NCBI GenBank assembly: GCA_014584705.1
Contig: JACTMJ010000009.1
Location: forward strand, 124,001-188,000
DNA: 64,000 nt
Reading direction: 5' to 3'
Source of the DNA: Acidobacteriota bacterium
Lineage (GTDB): Bacteria; Acidobacteriota; Terriglobia; Bryobacterales; Bryobacteraceae
This document shows, piece after piece, positions 1 through 8,788 of this stretch. Both the position numbers and the translations under genes were made by a program. The notes beneath the pieces are model-generated. The model saw only the letters and a program-made list of their open reading frames with translations, made no database searches and was not told the origin of the DNA. How positions within the stretch are numbered: position 1 is the stretch's first letter; every line of letters starts with the position of its first letter.

Positions 1-240
1 TCCGATTCGGCTGCACCCGTTCGCGCGAAGCTCGGCGAAGAGGAGATCGAACCGGAATACGCCGGTCGGCAGGGGAGTTTTGCGGGGCTTGATCAGGCGA
101 ATCTCCGCTTGGATACGCTGCCCGCCGAAGCGATTGAGCGGCTCTCCGGGCGCGTCAACCCGGTTGCGATTTGCACGGCGGCGGGGTGCTCCAATCGCCT
201 GGAATTGCAAGTGGAGCAAGCGGCCCCGGCCGCGCCCTGA
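1..240 (+). CDS. C-terminal fragment of a TIGR03437-type protein (5' end outside window)
   Basis: Frame 1 is open from the first base to a TGA at 238-240 and gives 79 residues, so only the C-terminus is visible. It contains EYAGRQGSFAGLDQANLRL followed by a short beta-rich tail. This closely resembles the repeated C-terminal domain I know as TIGR03437, which is abundant in secreted or surface proteins of Solibacter and relatives and usually reads YAG-P-Q-G-x-x-GL-x-Q-x-N. The function of that domain is unknown; it normally follows beta-propeller or Ig-like repeats on exported proteins. The two cysteines near the end (ICTAAGC) may form a disulfide. I am fairly sure of the domain. I cannot say what the rest of the protein is. 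Confidence 0.7.
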   Translation, partial: SDSAAPVRAKLGEEEIEPEYAGRQGSFAGLDQANLRLDTLPAEAIERLSGRVNPVAICTAAGCSNRLELQVEQAAPAAP

Positions 241-254
241 CCCCTCACAAAAGG

Positions 255-285
255 AACGGGGCGGCCCGGTGAAGGCTGCCCCGTT
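255..285. terminator. Bidirectional hairpin terminator between convergent genes
   Basis: Arms 255-266 (aacggggcggcc) and 274-285 (ggctgccccgtt) pair over 12 bp with one mismatch and a 7-nt loop. The hairpin lies between the stop of the left-edge gene at 240 and the stop of the minus-strand oxidoreductase at 313. A T-rich stretch follows on the plus side, so it can serve both transcripts. Confidence 0.7.
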
Positions 286-312
286 CGTCGTTTGTGTTTG
301 ATGCCGCGCCCG

Positions 313-1662
313 TCAGGCAACCGGCTTGTCCTGCAGCTTGAAGTTCTTCGCGTCGAAGTACTTAGTCTTGCCTTCGCGATACGCGGTCACCGCGGCGGTG
401 ATTACGGCCTGGGCGCAGGCGGCGGTCTCCACCGGCAGCGTGGGCTGCTGGCGCGTGCGCATGCAACTCAGGAAGTTCGAGACGTGTGTGGTCATCGAAT
501 CGGATTGGGTGACGGGAATGCGGAAAGGTTCCGAACCCCACTTGCCCTTGTAGACGTCGTTGATCACGCGCCCTTCCGGCTTCACCGTGATATAATCCGT
601 GCGGCCTTCGAAGCGCCCGTCTTCCACCATGATGATGGTGCCCTCATGTCCGCGAATCAGGCCCGGAATGTGTTGGCTGTTCGCCATGCTGGAGGTGAGC
701 ACGAGCGAGTGGCCGTTCTTGTGTCCCGGGCCGCCCGCGTAATCCGCCAGCAGTTGGAACGTGTCGGGCACTTCGCGCTCATCGCGGAACACATAGATAC
801 CGCCCCCGGCGGAAACCTTCGTGGGGTATTGGGGCTCGCCCCAGCAGATGTTCATGGGCGCGGCGACGTGGAAGAAAAGATCCGTGGCGATCCCGCCCGA
901 ATAATCCCAATACTTCCGGAAGCGGAAGAAGCGGTCGGCGTCGAACTTGCGCTTGGGCGCGGGGCCGAGCCACATATTCCAATCGATGTAGTCTTCCCCC
1001 TTGGCTGTGGGGCCGGCGGCGGGGTCGATCGTCCAGTTCCATTCGCCCTCCACCGAATTGCGGTGATAGGAGCCCTGGCTCATGATCATGTCGCCGATCA
1101 TTCCGTCGGCGATCGCCTTCTTCGCGCGGTGCCACTGGTCAGAGGAAGTGGTTTGCGAACCCACCTGCAGCACCCGCTTCGTTTCGCGCACCGTCTGAAT
1201 CAGTTGCCGGATTTCGTCCAGCGTGTGGCACATCGGTTTCTCGAGGTACACGTCCTTGCCGGAATCCATGGCTTCGAGGGCCATCTTGGCGTGCCAGTGG
1301 TCCGGAGTGGCGATAATCACCGCGTCCACGTCCTTGCGGGCGATGATTTCCCGGTAATCCAGGGTCCCGTCGCACTTGTGGAATTCCTTGTTCGCGGTCA
1401 CGCGCTTCTGGTAAACGTCGGCGACGGCCACGATCTGCGCATTGCTGATCTCCTGGCCGACTTTCGCGAAGGTGCGCCCGACATAGCTGCCACGGCCGCC
1501 CACGCCAATCACACCGACATTAATGCGATCATTCGCGCCGATGACGCGCCCGGAACTCGCTTTGCTGGGGTTCGCCTTTGAGCTGGCGGCGACGCCAAGA
1601 GTAGCGCCCACCGCGGCGGCTCCGCGAAAAAAATCACGTCGATTCACAGATTGTTCACTCAT
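313..1662 (-). CDS. Tat-exported Gfo/Idh/MocA family oxidoreductase
   Basis: 449 residues from the ATG at 1662. I prefer this start over the longer upstream frame because it begins directly with a Tat signal: RRDFFRG and then a hydrophobic alanine-rich stretch (residues 8-30). A Rossmann nucleotide-binding segment follows ([15 protein letters not shown]), and further on [10 protein letters not shown], the EKP motif of the Gfo/Idh/MocA fold. These enzymes oxidise or reduce sugars or their derivatives with tightly bound NAD(P). Tat export fits a protein that folds with its cofactor before translocation. Such exported paralogues are numerous in Acidobacteria and Planctomycetes that degrade polysaccharides. 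The substrate cannot be told from sequence. A gagaag stretch upstream is a modest ribosome-binding site. Confidence 0.88.
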   Translation of the reverse strand: MSEQSVNRRDFFRGAAAVGATLGVAASSKANPSKASSGRVIGANDRINVGVIGVGGRGSYVGRTFAKVGQEISNAQIVAVADVYQKRVTANKEFHKCDGTLDYREIIARKDVDAVIIATPDHWHAKMALEAMDSGKDVYLEKPMCHTLDEIRQLIQTVRETKRVLQVGSQTTSSDQWHRAKKAIADGMIGDMIMSQGSYHRNSVEGEWNWTIDPAAGPTAKGEDYIDWNMWLGPAPKRKFDADRFFRFRKYWDYSGGIATDLFFHVAAPMNICWGEPQYPTKVSAGGGIYVFRDEREVPDTFQLLADYAGGPGHKNGHSLVLTSSMANSQHIPGLIRGHEGTIIMVEDGRFEGRTDYITVKPEGRVINDVYKGKWGSEPFRIPVTQSDSMTTHVSNFLSCMRTRQQPTLPVETAACAQAVITAAVTAYREGKTKYFDAKNFKLQDKPVA

Positions 1663-1754
1663 GGTTTGCTTCTCGCACCGTGGAGTTGGGAATAAAATCT
1701 CGCCCCGATTATATCGAACTCTCAGGTGCGAAATGCCTCCCCCGGCCTTTGTCC

Positions 1755-3797
1755 CTACGCCGTCAGCCCCAGCCGCTCCAGGAGCGCGCTGATTTCCGGA
1801 TCCCGGCCCATAAAACTTCGGAAGAGCACGGCCGGGTCTTCGCTGTTCCCTTTCTCCAGAATCCAGAAGCGAAACTCTTGCCCCACCTCCCGGCTGAACA
1901 CGCCCGCCATTCGGAATCGGCGGAAGGCGTCGGCGTCCAACACCTCCGCCCACTTGTAGGAGTAGTAGCCGGCTGCATATCCCACGGGGTCGGAAAACAA
2001 ATGCAGGAAACTTGCCAGCATGCCGAAGTCTTCCGGCAGCGGGGCAGGGGAGTAGCGGCCCATCGTCTCCCCCGCCCAGTGCCGAAGGTCCGGCTGCCAG
2101 GCCGCACCGGTATGCAGCAGCAAATCGATGGTGCCAAACCCAAGCTGCCGCATCTGGAAGCTGGCGGCTCGGAATGTGCGCGCGCGGCGCATCTTTTCGA
2201 ACAGTTCCTCCGGAAGACGATCGCCGGTTTCAAAATGCCGCGCGAAGAGGTCCAGGCTCTCCCGTTCCCAGCACCAGTTCTCCATGATCTGCGATGGCAG
2301 TTCGACGAAATCCCAGGCCACGCTGGTCCCGGCCAGGCTGCGCACTTCCACTTTGCTCAGGCAATGGTGCAGCAGGTGTCCGAACTCATGAAATACGGTC
2401 TCCGCCTCGCGATGGGTCAGCAGCGCCGGCTGCCCGCTGATCGGAGGGGTCATGTTGCCGCACATCAGCCCAAGGTGAGGGTGGAAGCCTTCCGGCGAAG
2501 GGCCGCCAGTAAGGAAATGATTCATCCACGCCCCGCCGCGCTTGTTCTCGCGTGGGAACCAATCCGTGTAGAAGCTCCCGAGAAGCGTTTCGTCCTCGTC
2601 ACGAATCTCGTAGAATGCGACGGCGGGGTCCCAGACTTCGGCATTCTCGGCGGCGCGAACGCGGATCCCGTAGAGGCGCTCCACCAATTCGAACATGCCC
2701 TGAATCACCTGTGGAAGAGGAAAGTACGGGCGCAGCGCCTCTTCATCGAAATCGAACTCCGCCTTGCGCAGTTTCTCCGCATAGTAGGCGACATCCCAGG
2801 GGGCGAGCGGCTGGGATTTCTCGCCCTCGATGGAATCCCGGAACGCTTGCAAGGCGCCGGTTTCCCGCTCAAAAGCGGCGCGGCTGCGCCCTTCGAGTTC
2901 ACGCAGGAATTCCGTGGCGCGCCGGCCGGTATGGGCCATCCGGTCATCCAGCACCAGATCCGCAAAACTGCCATAGCCGAGCAGGGCGGCCTTCTCAGCA
3001 CGCAGCGCCACGATCTGTTCAATCAGCGCGAAGTTGCCGTAAGGCGCAGGGACGCCCACCTGGTTCTGGGCGCGATAAAAGCGCTCGCGCGTGGCCCGGT
3101 CGTCGAGATAGGTCATCACAGCCAGAAGGCTCGGCTGCTGCAGCGTGAATCGCCAGCCCGCCATCCCTTTGGCTTCGGCGTTCTGGCGTGCGGCCGCGAT
3201 TGCGCTGGGCGGCAATCCGGCCAGGGCCGCCGCCTCCGTGGCCACCCACTCAAACTCCTTCAAATGGTCCAGCACATGCTGCGCGAACTCCGTTGTGAGG
3301 GTAGTCAACTTGACGTTGATCTCCGCCAGGCGCTTCTTTCCCGCCTCGTCGAGTTCCGCGCCGTGCCGCCGGAAGTCATCCAGCGTCTTCTTCAGGAAGC
3401 GCGATTTGACGGGGCTCAGCGCCTTGGCTTCCGCCGTTTCCGCGAATTGCCGGATGCGGCGGTAGAGCGCCGCGTTCATGGGAATCGCGGAGACGAATTC
3501 AGCCACCGGCGGCTGCACGGCGTTATAAGCGGCCCGCAGCGCGGGTTCGGTCACCACGCTTTCAAGATGCCCAGCGACGCCCATCGCGAATTCCAGCGTC
3601 TCGGTCGCGTCTTCCAGTGCCGCCAGCGTATTCGCGTAGGTGGGCGCGGCCGTCTCCGCGGCAATGGCATCGATCGCGGCCTTCGCCTCGGCGAGTAGCG
3701 CCGTCACGGCCGGTTCGATGTGCTCCGCCCGGATGGAACGAAACGGGATCTGGTATTGGATGGCACGAAGCGGGTTGATCGCGGAAGGCGTAGGCAT
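1755..3797 (-). CDS. M3 family oligopeptidase (oligopeptidase A-like)
   Basis: 680 residues starting [10 protein letters not shown], preceded by a GAAAGG ribosome-binding site; the longer upstream frame has no coding character. The zinc site of M3 (thimet-type) metallopeptidases is complete: H470-E471-F-G-H474, with the third ligand E499 in the segment DFVELPSQ 25 residues later. The conserved [11 protein letters not shown] spacing is typical of the oligopeptidase A/dipeptidyl carboxypeptidase branch, and the length fits (about 680). There is no signal peptide, so it should be cytoplasmic. The family degrades short peptides, including cleaved signal peptides. It lies 55 bp downstream of the RES toxin gene on the same strand but is probably a separate function. 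Confidence 0.93.
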   Translation of the reverse strand: MPTPSAINPLRAIQYQIPFRSIRAEHIEPAVTALLAEAKAAIDAIAAETAAPTYANTLAALEDATETLEFAMGVAGHLESVVTEPALRAAYNAVQPPVAEFVSAIPMNAALYRRIRQFAETAEAKALSPVKSRFLKKTLDDFRRHGAELDEAGKKRLAEINVKLTTLTTEFAQHVLDHLKEFEWVATEAAALAGLPPSAIAAARQNAEAKGMAGWRFTLQQPSLLAVMTYLDDRATRERFYRAQNQVGVPAPYGNFALIEQIVALRAEKAALLGYGSFADLVLDDRMAHTGRRATEFLRELEGRSRAAFERETGALQAFRDSIEGEKSQPLAPWDVAYYAEKLRKAEFDFDEEALRPYFPLPQVIQGMFELVERLYGIRVRAAENAEVWDPAVAFYEIRDEDETLLGSFYTDWFPRENKRGGAWMNHFLTGGPSPEGFHPHLGLMCGNMTPPISGQPALLTHREAETVFHEFGHLLHHCLSKVEVRSLAGTSVAWDFVELPSQIMENWCWERESLDLFARHFETGDRLPEELFEKMRRARTFRAASFQMRQLGFGTIDLLLHTGAAWQPDLRHWAGETMGRYSPAPLPEDFGMLASFLHLFSDPVGYAAGYYSYKWAEVLDADAFRRFRMAGVFSREVGQEFRFWILEKGNSEDPAVLFRSFMGRDPEISALLERLGLTA

Positions 3798-3852
3798 GGT
3801 GAAACCTTTCAGTCTATCAGCGGCTCCGGCGGCGGCCGGAACGGGAGTGGCG

Positions 3853-4386
3853 CTACTCCCGCGAGCCGCGAGAGGCGCGGACGCTCGCGGGGGAGGGGAA
3901 GAGGCGCAGATCCCAATCGACCGGAACGGGCGCGGCGATCTGGGTGTTTGCGAACTCCGGGTGGTTCGGATTGATGAGTACGTTCTCCTCCAAACCCTCC
4001 ACCACCGCCGACGGCACGAACAAGAGCAGGGAGCGCCCCTCTTCGAGCCAGCGGTCCCCAAACCGGGTGGCTTCCGGGTGCTCCGGACCGCGCCAGCCCG
4101 GCACATGCATCGGGTTCACTCGCTCGATGCTCACCCCCTTTACCACCCGCATCGAGGAGCGTACGAAACCGCGCGGAACGGATTTCGCGGACAGGTTTGC
4201 CAGCACTTCGAGCAGCGTAAGGGAGTAGTGAACGGACGCGTAGATAACCGGATGGCCGGGCGAGTTCCACCGTCCGCCTCGGATTGAAGCTCCCAATCCC
4301 GTCCAGAGCGGATAGGCGGGATGGCCCACGCGCCAAAGCGTTACCGGCTGCTCCAGCGCTTGCACGGGGCTATGCCGGGATGCCAT
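3853..4386 (-). CDS. RES-domain toxin of a type II toxin-antitoxin module
   Basis: 177 residues. The RES fold signature is visible: an N-terminal TLWRVGHP (R19), GASIRGGRWNSPGHPVIYAS (GGRW at 37-40, Y49, S51), then E60 in the helix SLTLLEVLANL. Known RES toxins of Xre/MbcA-RES systems bind and break down NAD+, or modify target proteins with it; this is family knowledge. The ATG at 4386 lies inside the 3' end of the upstream antitoxin gene (17-nt overlap), which supports translational coupling. The C-terminal part, after the conserved DWDLRLFPS region typical of the family, ends in a short basic tail. Confidence 0.88.
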   Translation of the reverse strand: MASRHSPVQALEQPVTLWRVGHPAYPLWTGLGASIRGGRWNSPGHPVIYASVHYSLTLLEVLANLSAKSVPRGFVRSSMRVVKGVSIERVNPMHVPGWRGPEHPEATRFGDRWLEEGRSLLLFVPSAVVEGLEENVLINPNHPEFANTQIAAPVPVDWDLRLFPSPASVRASRGSRE

Positions 4387-4801
4387 GGATTGCCCGCATC
4401 AGGATCTCTTCCACCTGGCGCGCGCCCAGTTCGGTCTCCGCGGCTTCGAGCGGAGTCTTCCCGTCAAGGTGCGGGTTCGCGTCGTTCAGCCACGCATGGG
4501 CCGCCGCGTTGTCGCCCCAGGTGAACTCCGCCAGCGCAATCGTGCGCGCCAGCCGTTCGGAGCGCTCGCTCTCCGCCGGGCTCAGCCGTTTGCGTCGCTT
4601 GTACGTGGATTCGGGCACCACCCGGTAAACCAGGTCCCGTGCTTCCGCATTGGTGCGGGCCACGCGTTCCGCCGCGAAACGGAGGGAGGACTTCGGCAAT
4701 CCCCGCATTACCAGCCGGTTCAGTTCCGCCAGCGTATGAATCGGCTGGCCGAGGATCTTTTCCCCGCCCAGCACTTCCGCGATTCGCTGCACTTCGGTCA
4801 T
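4370..4801 (-). CDS. DUF2384 (Xre/MbcA/ParS-type) antitoxin paired with the RES toxin
   Basis: 143 residues beginning MTEVQRIAEVLGG. The N-terminal half is helical and Xre-like. The C-terminal half carries the DUF2384 pattern: RLARTIALAEFTWGDNAAAHAWLNDANPHLDGKTP is the usual W-x(n)-N-x-x-L-G/D-G-x-x-P motif, followed by LEAAETELGARQVEEIL. Antitoxins of this type neutralise RES toxins by covering their active site and bind their own operator. A perfect 13-bp inverted repeat lies 9 bp upstream of the start. An AGGGG stretch about 7 nt before the ATG is a plausible ribosome-binding site, and it sits partly in the right arm of the repeat on the transcribed strand, so repressor binding would sit directly at the start of the gene. 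Confidence 0.87.
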   Translation of the reverse strand: MTEVQRIAEVLGGEKILGQPIHTLAELNRLVMRGLPKSSLRFAAERVARTNAEARDLVYRVVPESTYKRRKRLSPAESERSERLARTIALAEFTWGDNAAAHAWLNDANPHLDGKTPLEAAETELGARQVEEILMRAIHGIPA

Positions 4802-4809
4802 GGCGCACC

Positions 4810-4853
4810 CCTGGTATCAGTTTAGCTCAATTATGGGGCCAACTGATACCAGG
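4810..4853. promoter_or_regulatory. Perfect 13-bp inverted repeat: likely operator/promoter of the RES/DUF2384 module
   Basis: Arms cctggtatcagtt (4810-4822) and aactgataccagg (4841-4853) are exact reverse complements separated by 18 nt, so their centres are 31 bp (about three helical turns) apart. On the minus strand the spacer contains CATAAT (complement of 4830-4835), a fair -10 hexamer, so repressor on both arms would flank the polymerase. Autoregulation by the antitoxin is the usual control of such modules; the binding itself is inferred. Confidence 0.75.
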
Positions 4854-4883
4854 AAATGGCTTCGTCTCGCAAAATCGCGCGAA

Positions 4884-5465
4884 CTAGGGCAGACGCTTGA
4901 TCATGACGTCCTTGTACATCACGACGCTGCCGGGGTCGTGCTGCTGGAAGGCCACGTACCCATCCCGGAAGCTGTGCTTTTCATCGACGAAATCCGTGAT
5001 TACCTTGCCGTTCACCTTGATGATGATGTGGTTGCCATCCGCAATGATCTCCTGGGTCCACCAGGTATCGTCCGGGATGATCTGCTCGTAGAAGTTGGAG
5101 AAGTTATACAGGCTCCCGGTCTTCTTCGGATCGCCCGAGGAGTTCTCCACCTGGGCTTCGTAACCCTTCGGGAAGCCGGGACCCCACGCCGTCCGGAAGT
5201 ACATGCCGGAGTTTCCCTTGTGATTCAGCTTGACGGTGGCCTTGAAGTGCAGATTCCGGAAGGTCTCCTTCATATAGAACAAGTGGCTCTTGGCGCCGCG
5301 TCCGACGATAACGCCATCTTGCACTGACCAGCTTTCCGGGCTCTCGTTCGCTTTCCAGCCATCGAGATTCTTGCCGTTGAAAATGGTTTCCCATCCATCG
5401 TTCTGGGCGTAGGCGGCCGTCGACGCCAGCGCGAGAACGGCAAGGTACAGGATCATCTTTCGCAT
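4884..5465 (-). CDS. Exported DUF1080 (3-keto-disaccharide hydrolase-like) protein
   Basis: 193 residues from the ATG at 5465 (MRKMILYLAVLALASTAAYAQ, a clear Sec signal peptide of about 20 residues), with AAGGAG 11 nt upstream. The body is a single DUF1080 domain: WETIFNGKNLDGWK at the start, then beta-strand segments including GNSGMYFRT and the terminal VMYKDVMIKRLP. DUF1080 proteins have a concanavalin/LamG-like jelly-roll fold. Members have been linked to hydrolysis of 3-keto sugars and are very common in Planctomycetes and Acidobacteria beside Gfo/Idh/MocA oxidoreductases, one of which is encoded at 313-1662. It should act in the periplasm or outside the cell. The exact glycoside is not predictable. 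Confidence 0.9.
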   Translation of the reverse strand: MRKMILYLAVLALASTAAYAQNDGWETIFNGKNLDGWKANESPESWSVQDGVIVGRGAKSHLFYMKETFRNLHFKATVKLNHKGNSGMYFRTAWGPGFPKGYEAQVENSSGDPKKTGSLYNFSNFYEQIIPDDTWWTQEIIADGNHIIIKVNGKVITDFVDEKHSFRDGYVAFQQHDPGSVVMYKDVMIKRLP

Positions 5466-5656
5466 GTGTGAGCGTACTCCTTCATTCCTTGGGCACGAGC
5501 GATTCCCTCGATGGGCCTGGCGGCCCTCGTGTCGCGGTTTCGCCCGTGTCATCTGCTACAGTTTATAAGAAGAGCCATTGCTCGTGTTTTTCAGCCGGCT
5601 GATGACTCCCACAGGGCGGTCATCACGGCTTTCGGCGACTGGCACTTCCGTTCCGT

Positions 5657-6709
5657 ATGCTCCAGCGTGCCTATTCCAAGTGGATTGAAGACCGCGAGAA
5701 TCAGCTCTGTTTCCGCACCAACAACCGGGTGGTCCGTCCATTCGAGTGGGGTTCGGAGTGGGTGGCCGGATGGCCTACGAACGGCGTCGTACACCTGAAC
5801 GGCCAGGGCGAGCGGGAGTTCCTGCGTGAGATCAACCTCCGGGCCATCGCCGATAGCAACGCGTTCTTCGGCTATGAACCGCCCCGCGATTTCGCGCTGA
5901 AAGAAGACCATCTCACATTCCGCTCCCCCGTCGAAACACCTCACGCGGAGAACAACACCGTTCACGGCCAATGGTTCCCGGCAAGCGGAAAGAACGGGTC
6001 CCATCCACGGCGCGCCGTATTGGTGCTGCCCCACTGGAACTCGCACGCCTCCCAGCACCTCGCGCTCTGCCGCGGATTCCAGCGCTTTGGCGTCTCGGCC
6101 TTGCGTCTCAGTCTGCCTTACCATGACTGGCGGATGCCGCCCGAACTCTCTCGCGCCGACTACGCAGTCTCGTCAAATATCGGACGTACCCTCGAAGCCA
6201 CCCGCCAGGCCGTCGTCGATGCGCGCAGTTGTGTGGATTGGATTGAACGGGAGGGCTACGAGCGGATCGGCATTCTCGGCACCAGCCTCGGTTCCTGTTA
6301 CGCTTTCCTCGCGAGCGCCCATGACCCTCGCCTGCGCGTGAACGTGTTCAACCACTGCTCGGCCTTTTTTGCCGACGTGGTTTGGACGGGCCTCTCCACG
6401 GCGCACATCAAGCAGAGCTTCGAGGGTGTCATTTCGCTCGACGAACTCCGCGATTGCTGGCAGGCTATCAGCCCGGTGCATTATTTGAAGAAGTACGCGG
6501 AATTACCCAAAAAACCGCACTTCATTTACACGAAATACGACACGACATTTCTTCCCGAATTCTCGGAATATATCGTCAATGAAATTCACGGTCATGGCGT
6601 GGATATGAGCGTCACAGTGCTGCCCTGCGGCCACTATACGCTGGGTGAAGCCCCGTTCAAATTTATCGTCGGGTACAAAATCGTCTCGCATTTCCTGCGT
6701 AACCTATAG
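5657..6709 (+). CDS. Alpha/beta hydrolase (ABHD18/DUF2048-like)
   Basis: 350 residues, no signal peptide. The nucleophile elbow is G208-T-S210-L-G212 within RIGILGTSLGSCYAF. The C-terminal VTVLPCGHYTLGEAPF supplies the catalytic histidine, and an acid is likely in FIYTKYDTTFLPE. The PHWNSHASQH loop after strand 3 resembles the oxyanion region of ABHD18-type hydrolases, a poorly characterised family. The gene is divergent from the DUF1080 gene, with about 190 bp between the starts, and convergent with the kinase gene (43 bp between stops). No Shine-Dalgarno sequence stands out before the ATG, so the start is moderately sure. The substrate is unknown. Confidence 0.8.
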   Translation: MLQRAYSKWIEDRENQLCFRTNNRVVRPFEWGSEWVAGWPTNGVVHLNGQGEREFLREINLRAIADSNAFFGYEPPRDFALKEDHLTFRSPVETPHAENNTVHGQWFPASGKNGSHPRRAVLVLPHWNSHASQHLALCRGFQRFGVSALRLSLPYHDWRMPPELSRADYAVSSNIGRTLEATRQAVVDARSCVDWIEREGYERIGILGTSLGSCYAFLASAHDPRLRVNVFNHCSAFFADVVWTGLSTAHIKQSFEGVISLDELRDCWQAISPVHYLKKYAELPKKPHFIYTKYDTTFLPEFSEYIVNEIHGHGVDMSVTVLPCGHYTLGEAPFKFIVGYKIVSHFLRNL

Positions 6710-6752
6710 TCAGTGCGCGCAATCCGGACGATCATTGCCTCGAAATAGCGCG

Positions 6753-8645
6753 TTAAATCCGGAAGAATTTTTCGAGTTTCTCAATCTCCCGTTCCGCGGC
6801 GTCCATCTGGGTCTTGGCGTCGTCAAGATCCTGCTTGTCGAGCGACTTCTCCGCGCGATCCATCAGATATTCCATTCGCTTCAGGGAGGCGCGAATATCC
6901 CCGCGCAGGGAGACTCCCATCTTCGCTTGCTCCTCAATCAGCGTGCGCGCGGATTCCTGAATGGTGCCGGCACGAATACCCAGCTTCGCGAAGGCATCCC
7001 GCTCCTGCTCCATTGCACGCGGATCCACTTTGGGAGTGGCAGGGATTGCCGCGGAACCGCCGATGTTGGGCTGTTGCTGGGCCACCGCGCCACCGCTTCC
7101 CTGCGCGTTAGCCTGCGTTGCCAGAGCGGCCGCCGCCGCACCAAAGTCTCTCGGGGACCCCGCCGTGCTCCGCGCCTTCGCGCTTTCGCCGGCAATCGTT
7201 CGTCCACTGGTTGCCGGAGCCAACCCGGCGCTCGCCGGCCCCACTCCTCCGATCACCGTGCCTTTCACCGGCGCTTCACCGGTATCGATGGTTCCGCCCG
7301 GAAGCGTCTGGGCTGCCTGGGCGATGGAGGCGGGGTCTGTCGGACTCTGCGTGGCGGACTCCCCGGCCGCAGCCTCCGTTCCCGCGGGTTCCCGCGGCGC
7401 GGATGCTTCCTTCTTGCCAAAGAGGCCGCTAATCCGGTCAAGCAATCCCGGTTCCTTGCCGGCCGCCATGGTCGTGTCGCTGCCGCCGAAGTAGTACGAA
7501 CCGGCGATCACCGCGCCCACCGCGGCGATCATGAGGACGACAATTGCGGCAATCAATCCCAGCGCCAGCGTGTTGCGGCGCGGCTTTGATCGTCTGCGCA
7601 ATCCCGACGAAGTTTCCGAACTCCTCCAATCCGGTTCCGGCGAGATCCCGGAAGATTGCGGAGCTGGCGCTTGCGCGGGTGGAGCCGATGCGAATGCCTG
7701 CTGTGCCGGCGGTGCGACGGGGGCGGCCACGGGAGGAGCGGCGGATGGCGGCGCGGAGAACTGCGGAGGCGGAGCGGCCGCGCCACGCTGTGTGGCCTCG
7801 TCCAATGACGCCTGCGTGGTTGTCGGCCCGAATGCCACATTGCGCAGCGCATTCCGGAACGCGGCCGCGTCCTGGTATCGATCATTCGCGCTCTTGGCAA
7901 GCGCTCGCAGAATTACCGCGTTCAGTGCGGGTGGCACCCTGGGATCCAGCTCCACCGGGGGAACCGGCTGCTTTTGTAAATGCTCCGCCATAATCGCGAA
8001 CCCGCTATCGCCCCCGAACGGGCGCTTGCCGGTCACCAGTTCATAGAGAGTGATACCCAGCGAGTAGAGATCCGCGCGCGCGTCCACATGCTCCCCGCGA
8101 ATCTGCTCCGGTGACATGTAATAGAGCGAGCCCAGCGTCGTGCCCGTCATGGTCAACTGTTTATCGCTGCTTGCCTTGGCGATGCCGAAATCGAGCAGCT
8201 TCGCCGTGCCCTTCGGCGTAATCATCACGTTCTGCGGTTTAATGTCGCGGTGGACCACCCCCCGCGAGTGCGCGTACTCCAGTGCTTCCAACACCTGCGA
8301 GGTATACCGAACGGCCTCGTCGATAGGGAGCGGTCCGCTCTTCAGCCGCTGGTCCAGCGTCTCACCGGCCACGAACTCCATCACCATCAGCAGCATGTCG
8401 CCACTCTGGAACGCGGTCCGCAGTCCGGCAATGTTGGTGTGCTCCAGGCTGGCACTCGTCTTGATCTCGCGCAGAAAGCGGTCTTTCAGATCCTGATGTT
8501 CCGCCAGATTAGGCAGCAGCACTTTCAAGGCTTCCACACGGTCGGAAATCACATTCCGGACCTTATAAACGCTCCCCATGCCTCCGGCGCCCAGAACGCC
8601 GAGAATCTCGTAGTCACCGATGCGGTCGCCCGTTTTCAAATTCAT
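6753..8645 (-). CDS. Membrane-anchored Ser/Thr protein kinase (PknB-like) with helical extracytoplasmic tail
   Basis: 630 residues from the ATG at 8645 (MNLKTGDRIGDYEILG). The kinase domain spans about residues 12-270, with glycine loop GAGGMG (19-24), ATP lysine K41, HRDIKPQN (132-139, catalytic D134) and DFG (152-154), all intact; activation-loop threonines are present (LTMTGTT). A Pro/Ala-rich linker runs from about 290 to 335, then a basic stop-transfer stretch and one membrane helix at about 360-381 (LALGLIAAIVVLMIAAVGAVI). The outer part lacks PASTA repeats. It ends in a helical segment (about the last 100 residues) predicted to form a coiled coil, with charged heptads around EIEKLEKFF. 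It may sense or assemble at the envelope. The CsgG-family gene lies directly upstream on the same strand, separated by a terminator. Confidence 0.92.
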   Translation of the reverse strand: MNLKTGDRIGDYEILGVLGAGGMGSVYKVRNVISDRVEALKVLLPNLAEHQDLKDRFLREIKTSASLEHTNIAGLRTAFQSGDMLLMVMEFVAGETLDQRLKSGPLPIDEAVRYTSQVLEALEYAHSRGVVHRDIKPQNVMITPKGTAKLLDFGIAKASSDKQLTMTGTTLGSLYYMSPEQIRGEHVDARADLYSLGITLYELVTGKRPFGGDSGFAIMAEHLQKQPVPPVELDPRVPPALNAVILRALAKSANDRYQDAAAFRNALRNVAFGPTTTQASLDEATQRGAAAPPPQFSAPPSAAPPVAAPVAPPAQQAFASAPPAQAPAPQSSGISPEPDWRSSETSSGLRRRSKPRRNTLALGLIAAIVVLMIAAVGAVIAGSYYFGGSDTTMAAGKEPGLLDRISGLFGKKEASAPREPAGTEAAAGESATQSPTDPASIAQAAQTLPGGTIDTGEAPVKGTVIGGVGPASAGLAPATSGRTIAGESAKARSTAGSPRDFGAAAAALATQANAQGSGGAVAQQQPNIGGSAAIPATPKVDPRAMEQERDAFAKLGIRAGTIQESARTLIEEQAKMGVSLRGDIRASLKRMEYLMDRAEKSLDKQDLDDAKTQMDAAEREIEKLEKFFRI

Positions 8646-8734
8646 GATGGCTTCTTTCCAAACACGCTTACGCTGCCGATGTGCGCATGCCCGGTCCCCA
8701 AAGGATGCGCTGTTGATACCTGCTCGCGGGAAAA

Positions 8735-8772
8735 GGCCAGTGCGCGTTCCCGCCTGGAAACGCGCACTGGCC
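8735..8772 (-). terminator. Rho-independent terminator of the CsgG-family gene
   Basis: A perfect 14-bp stem (ggccagtgcgcgtt at 8735-8748 with its complement at 8759-8772) has a 10-nt loop and is followed on the minus strand by TTTT (complement of 8731-8734). It begins 17 nt after the stop of the gene ending at 8789 and separates it from the downstream kinase gene. Confidence 0.85.
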
Positions 8773-8788
8773 CTCAACTCCAAGACGA

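Noticed and set aside
313-1953. Longer version of the Gfo/Idh/MocA oxidoreductase starting upstream of 1662
   Set aside because: The extra residues before [12 protein letters not shown] are low-complexity and arginine-rich. The Tat signal marks 1662 as the start.
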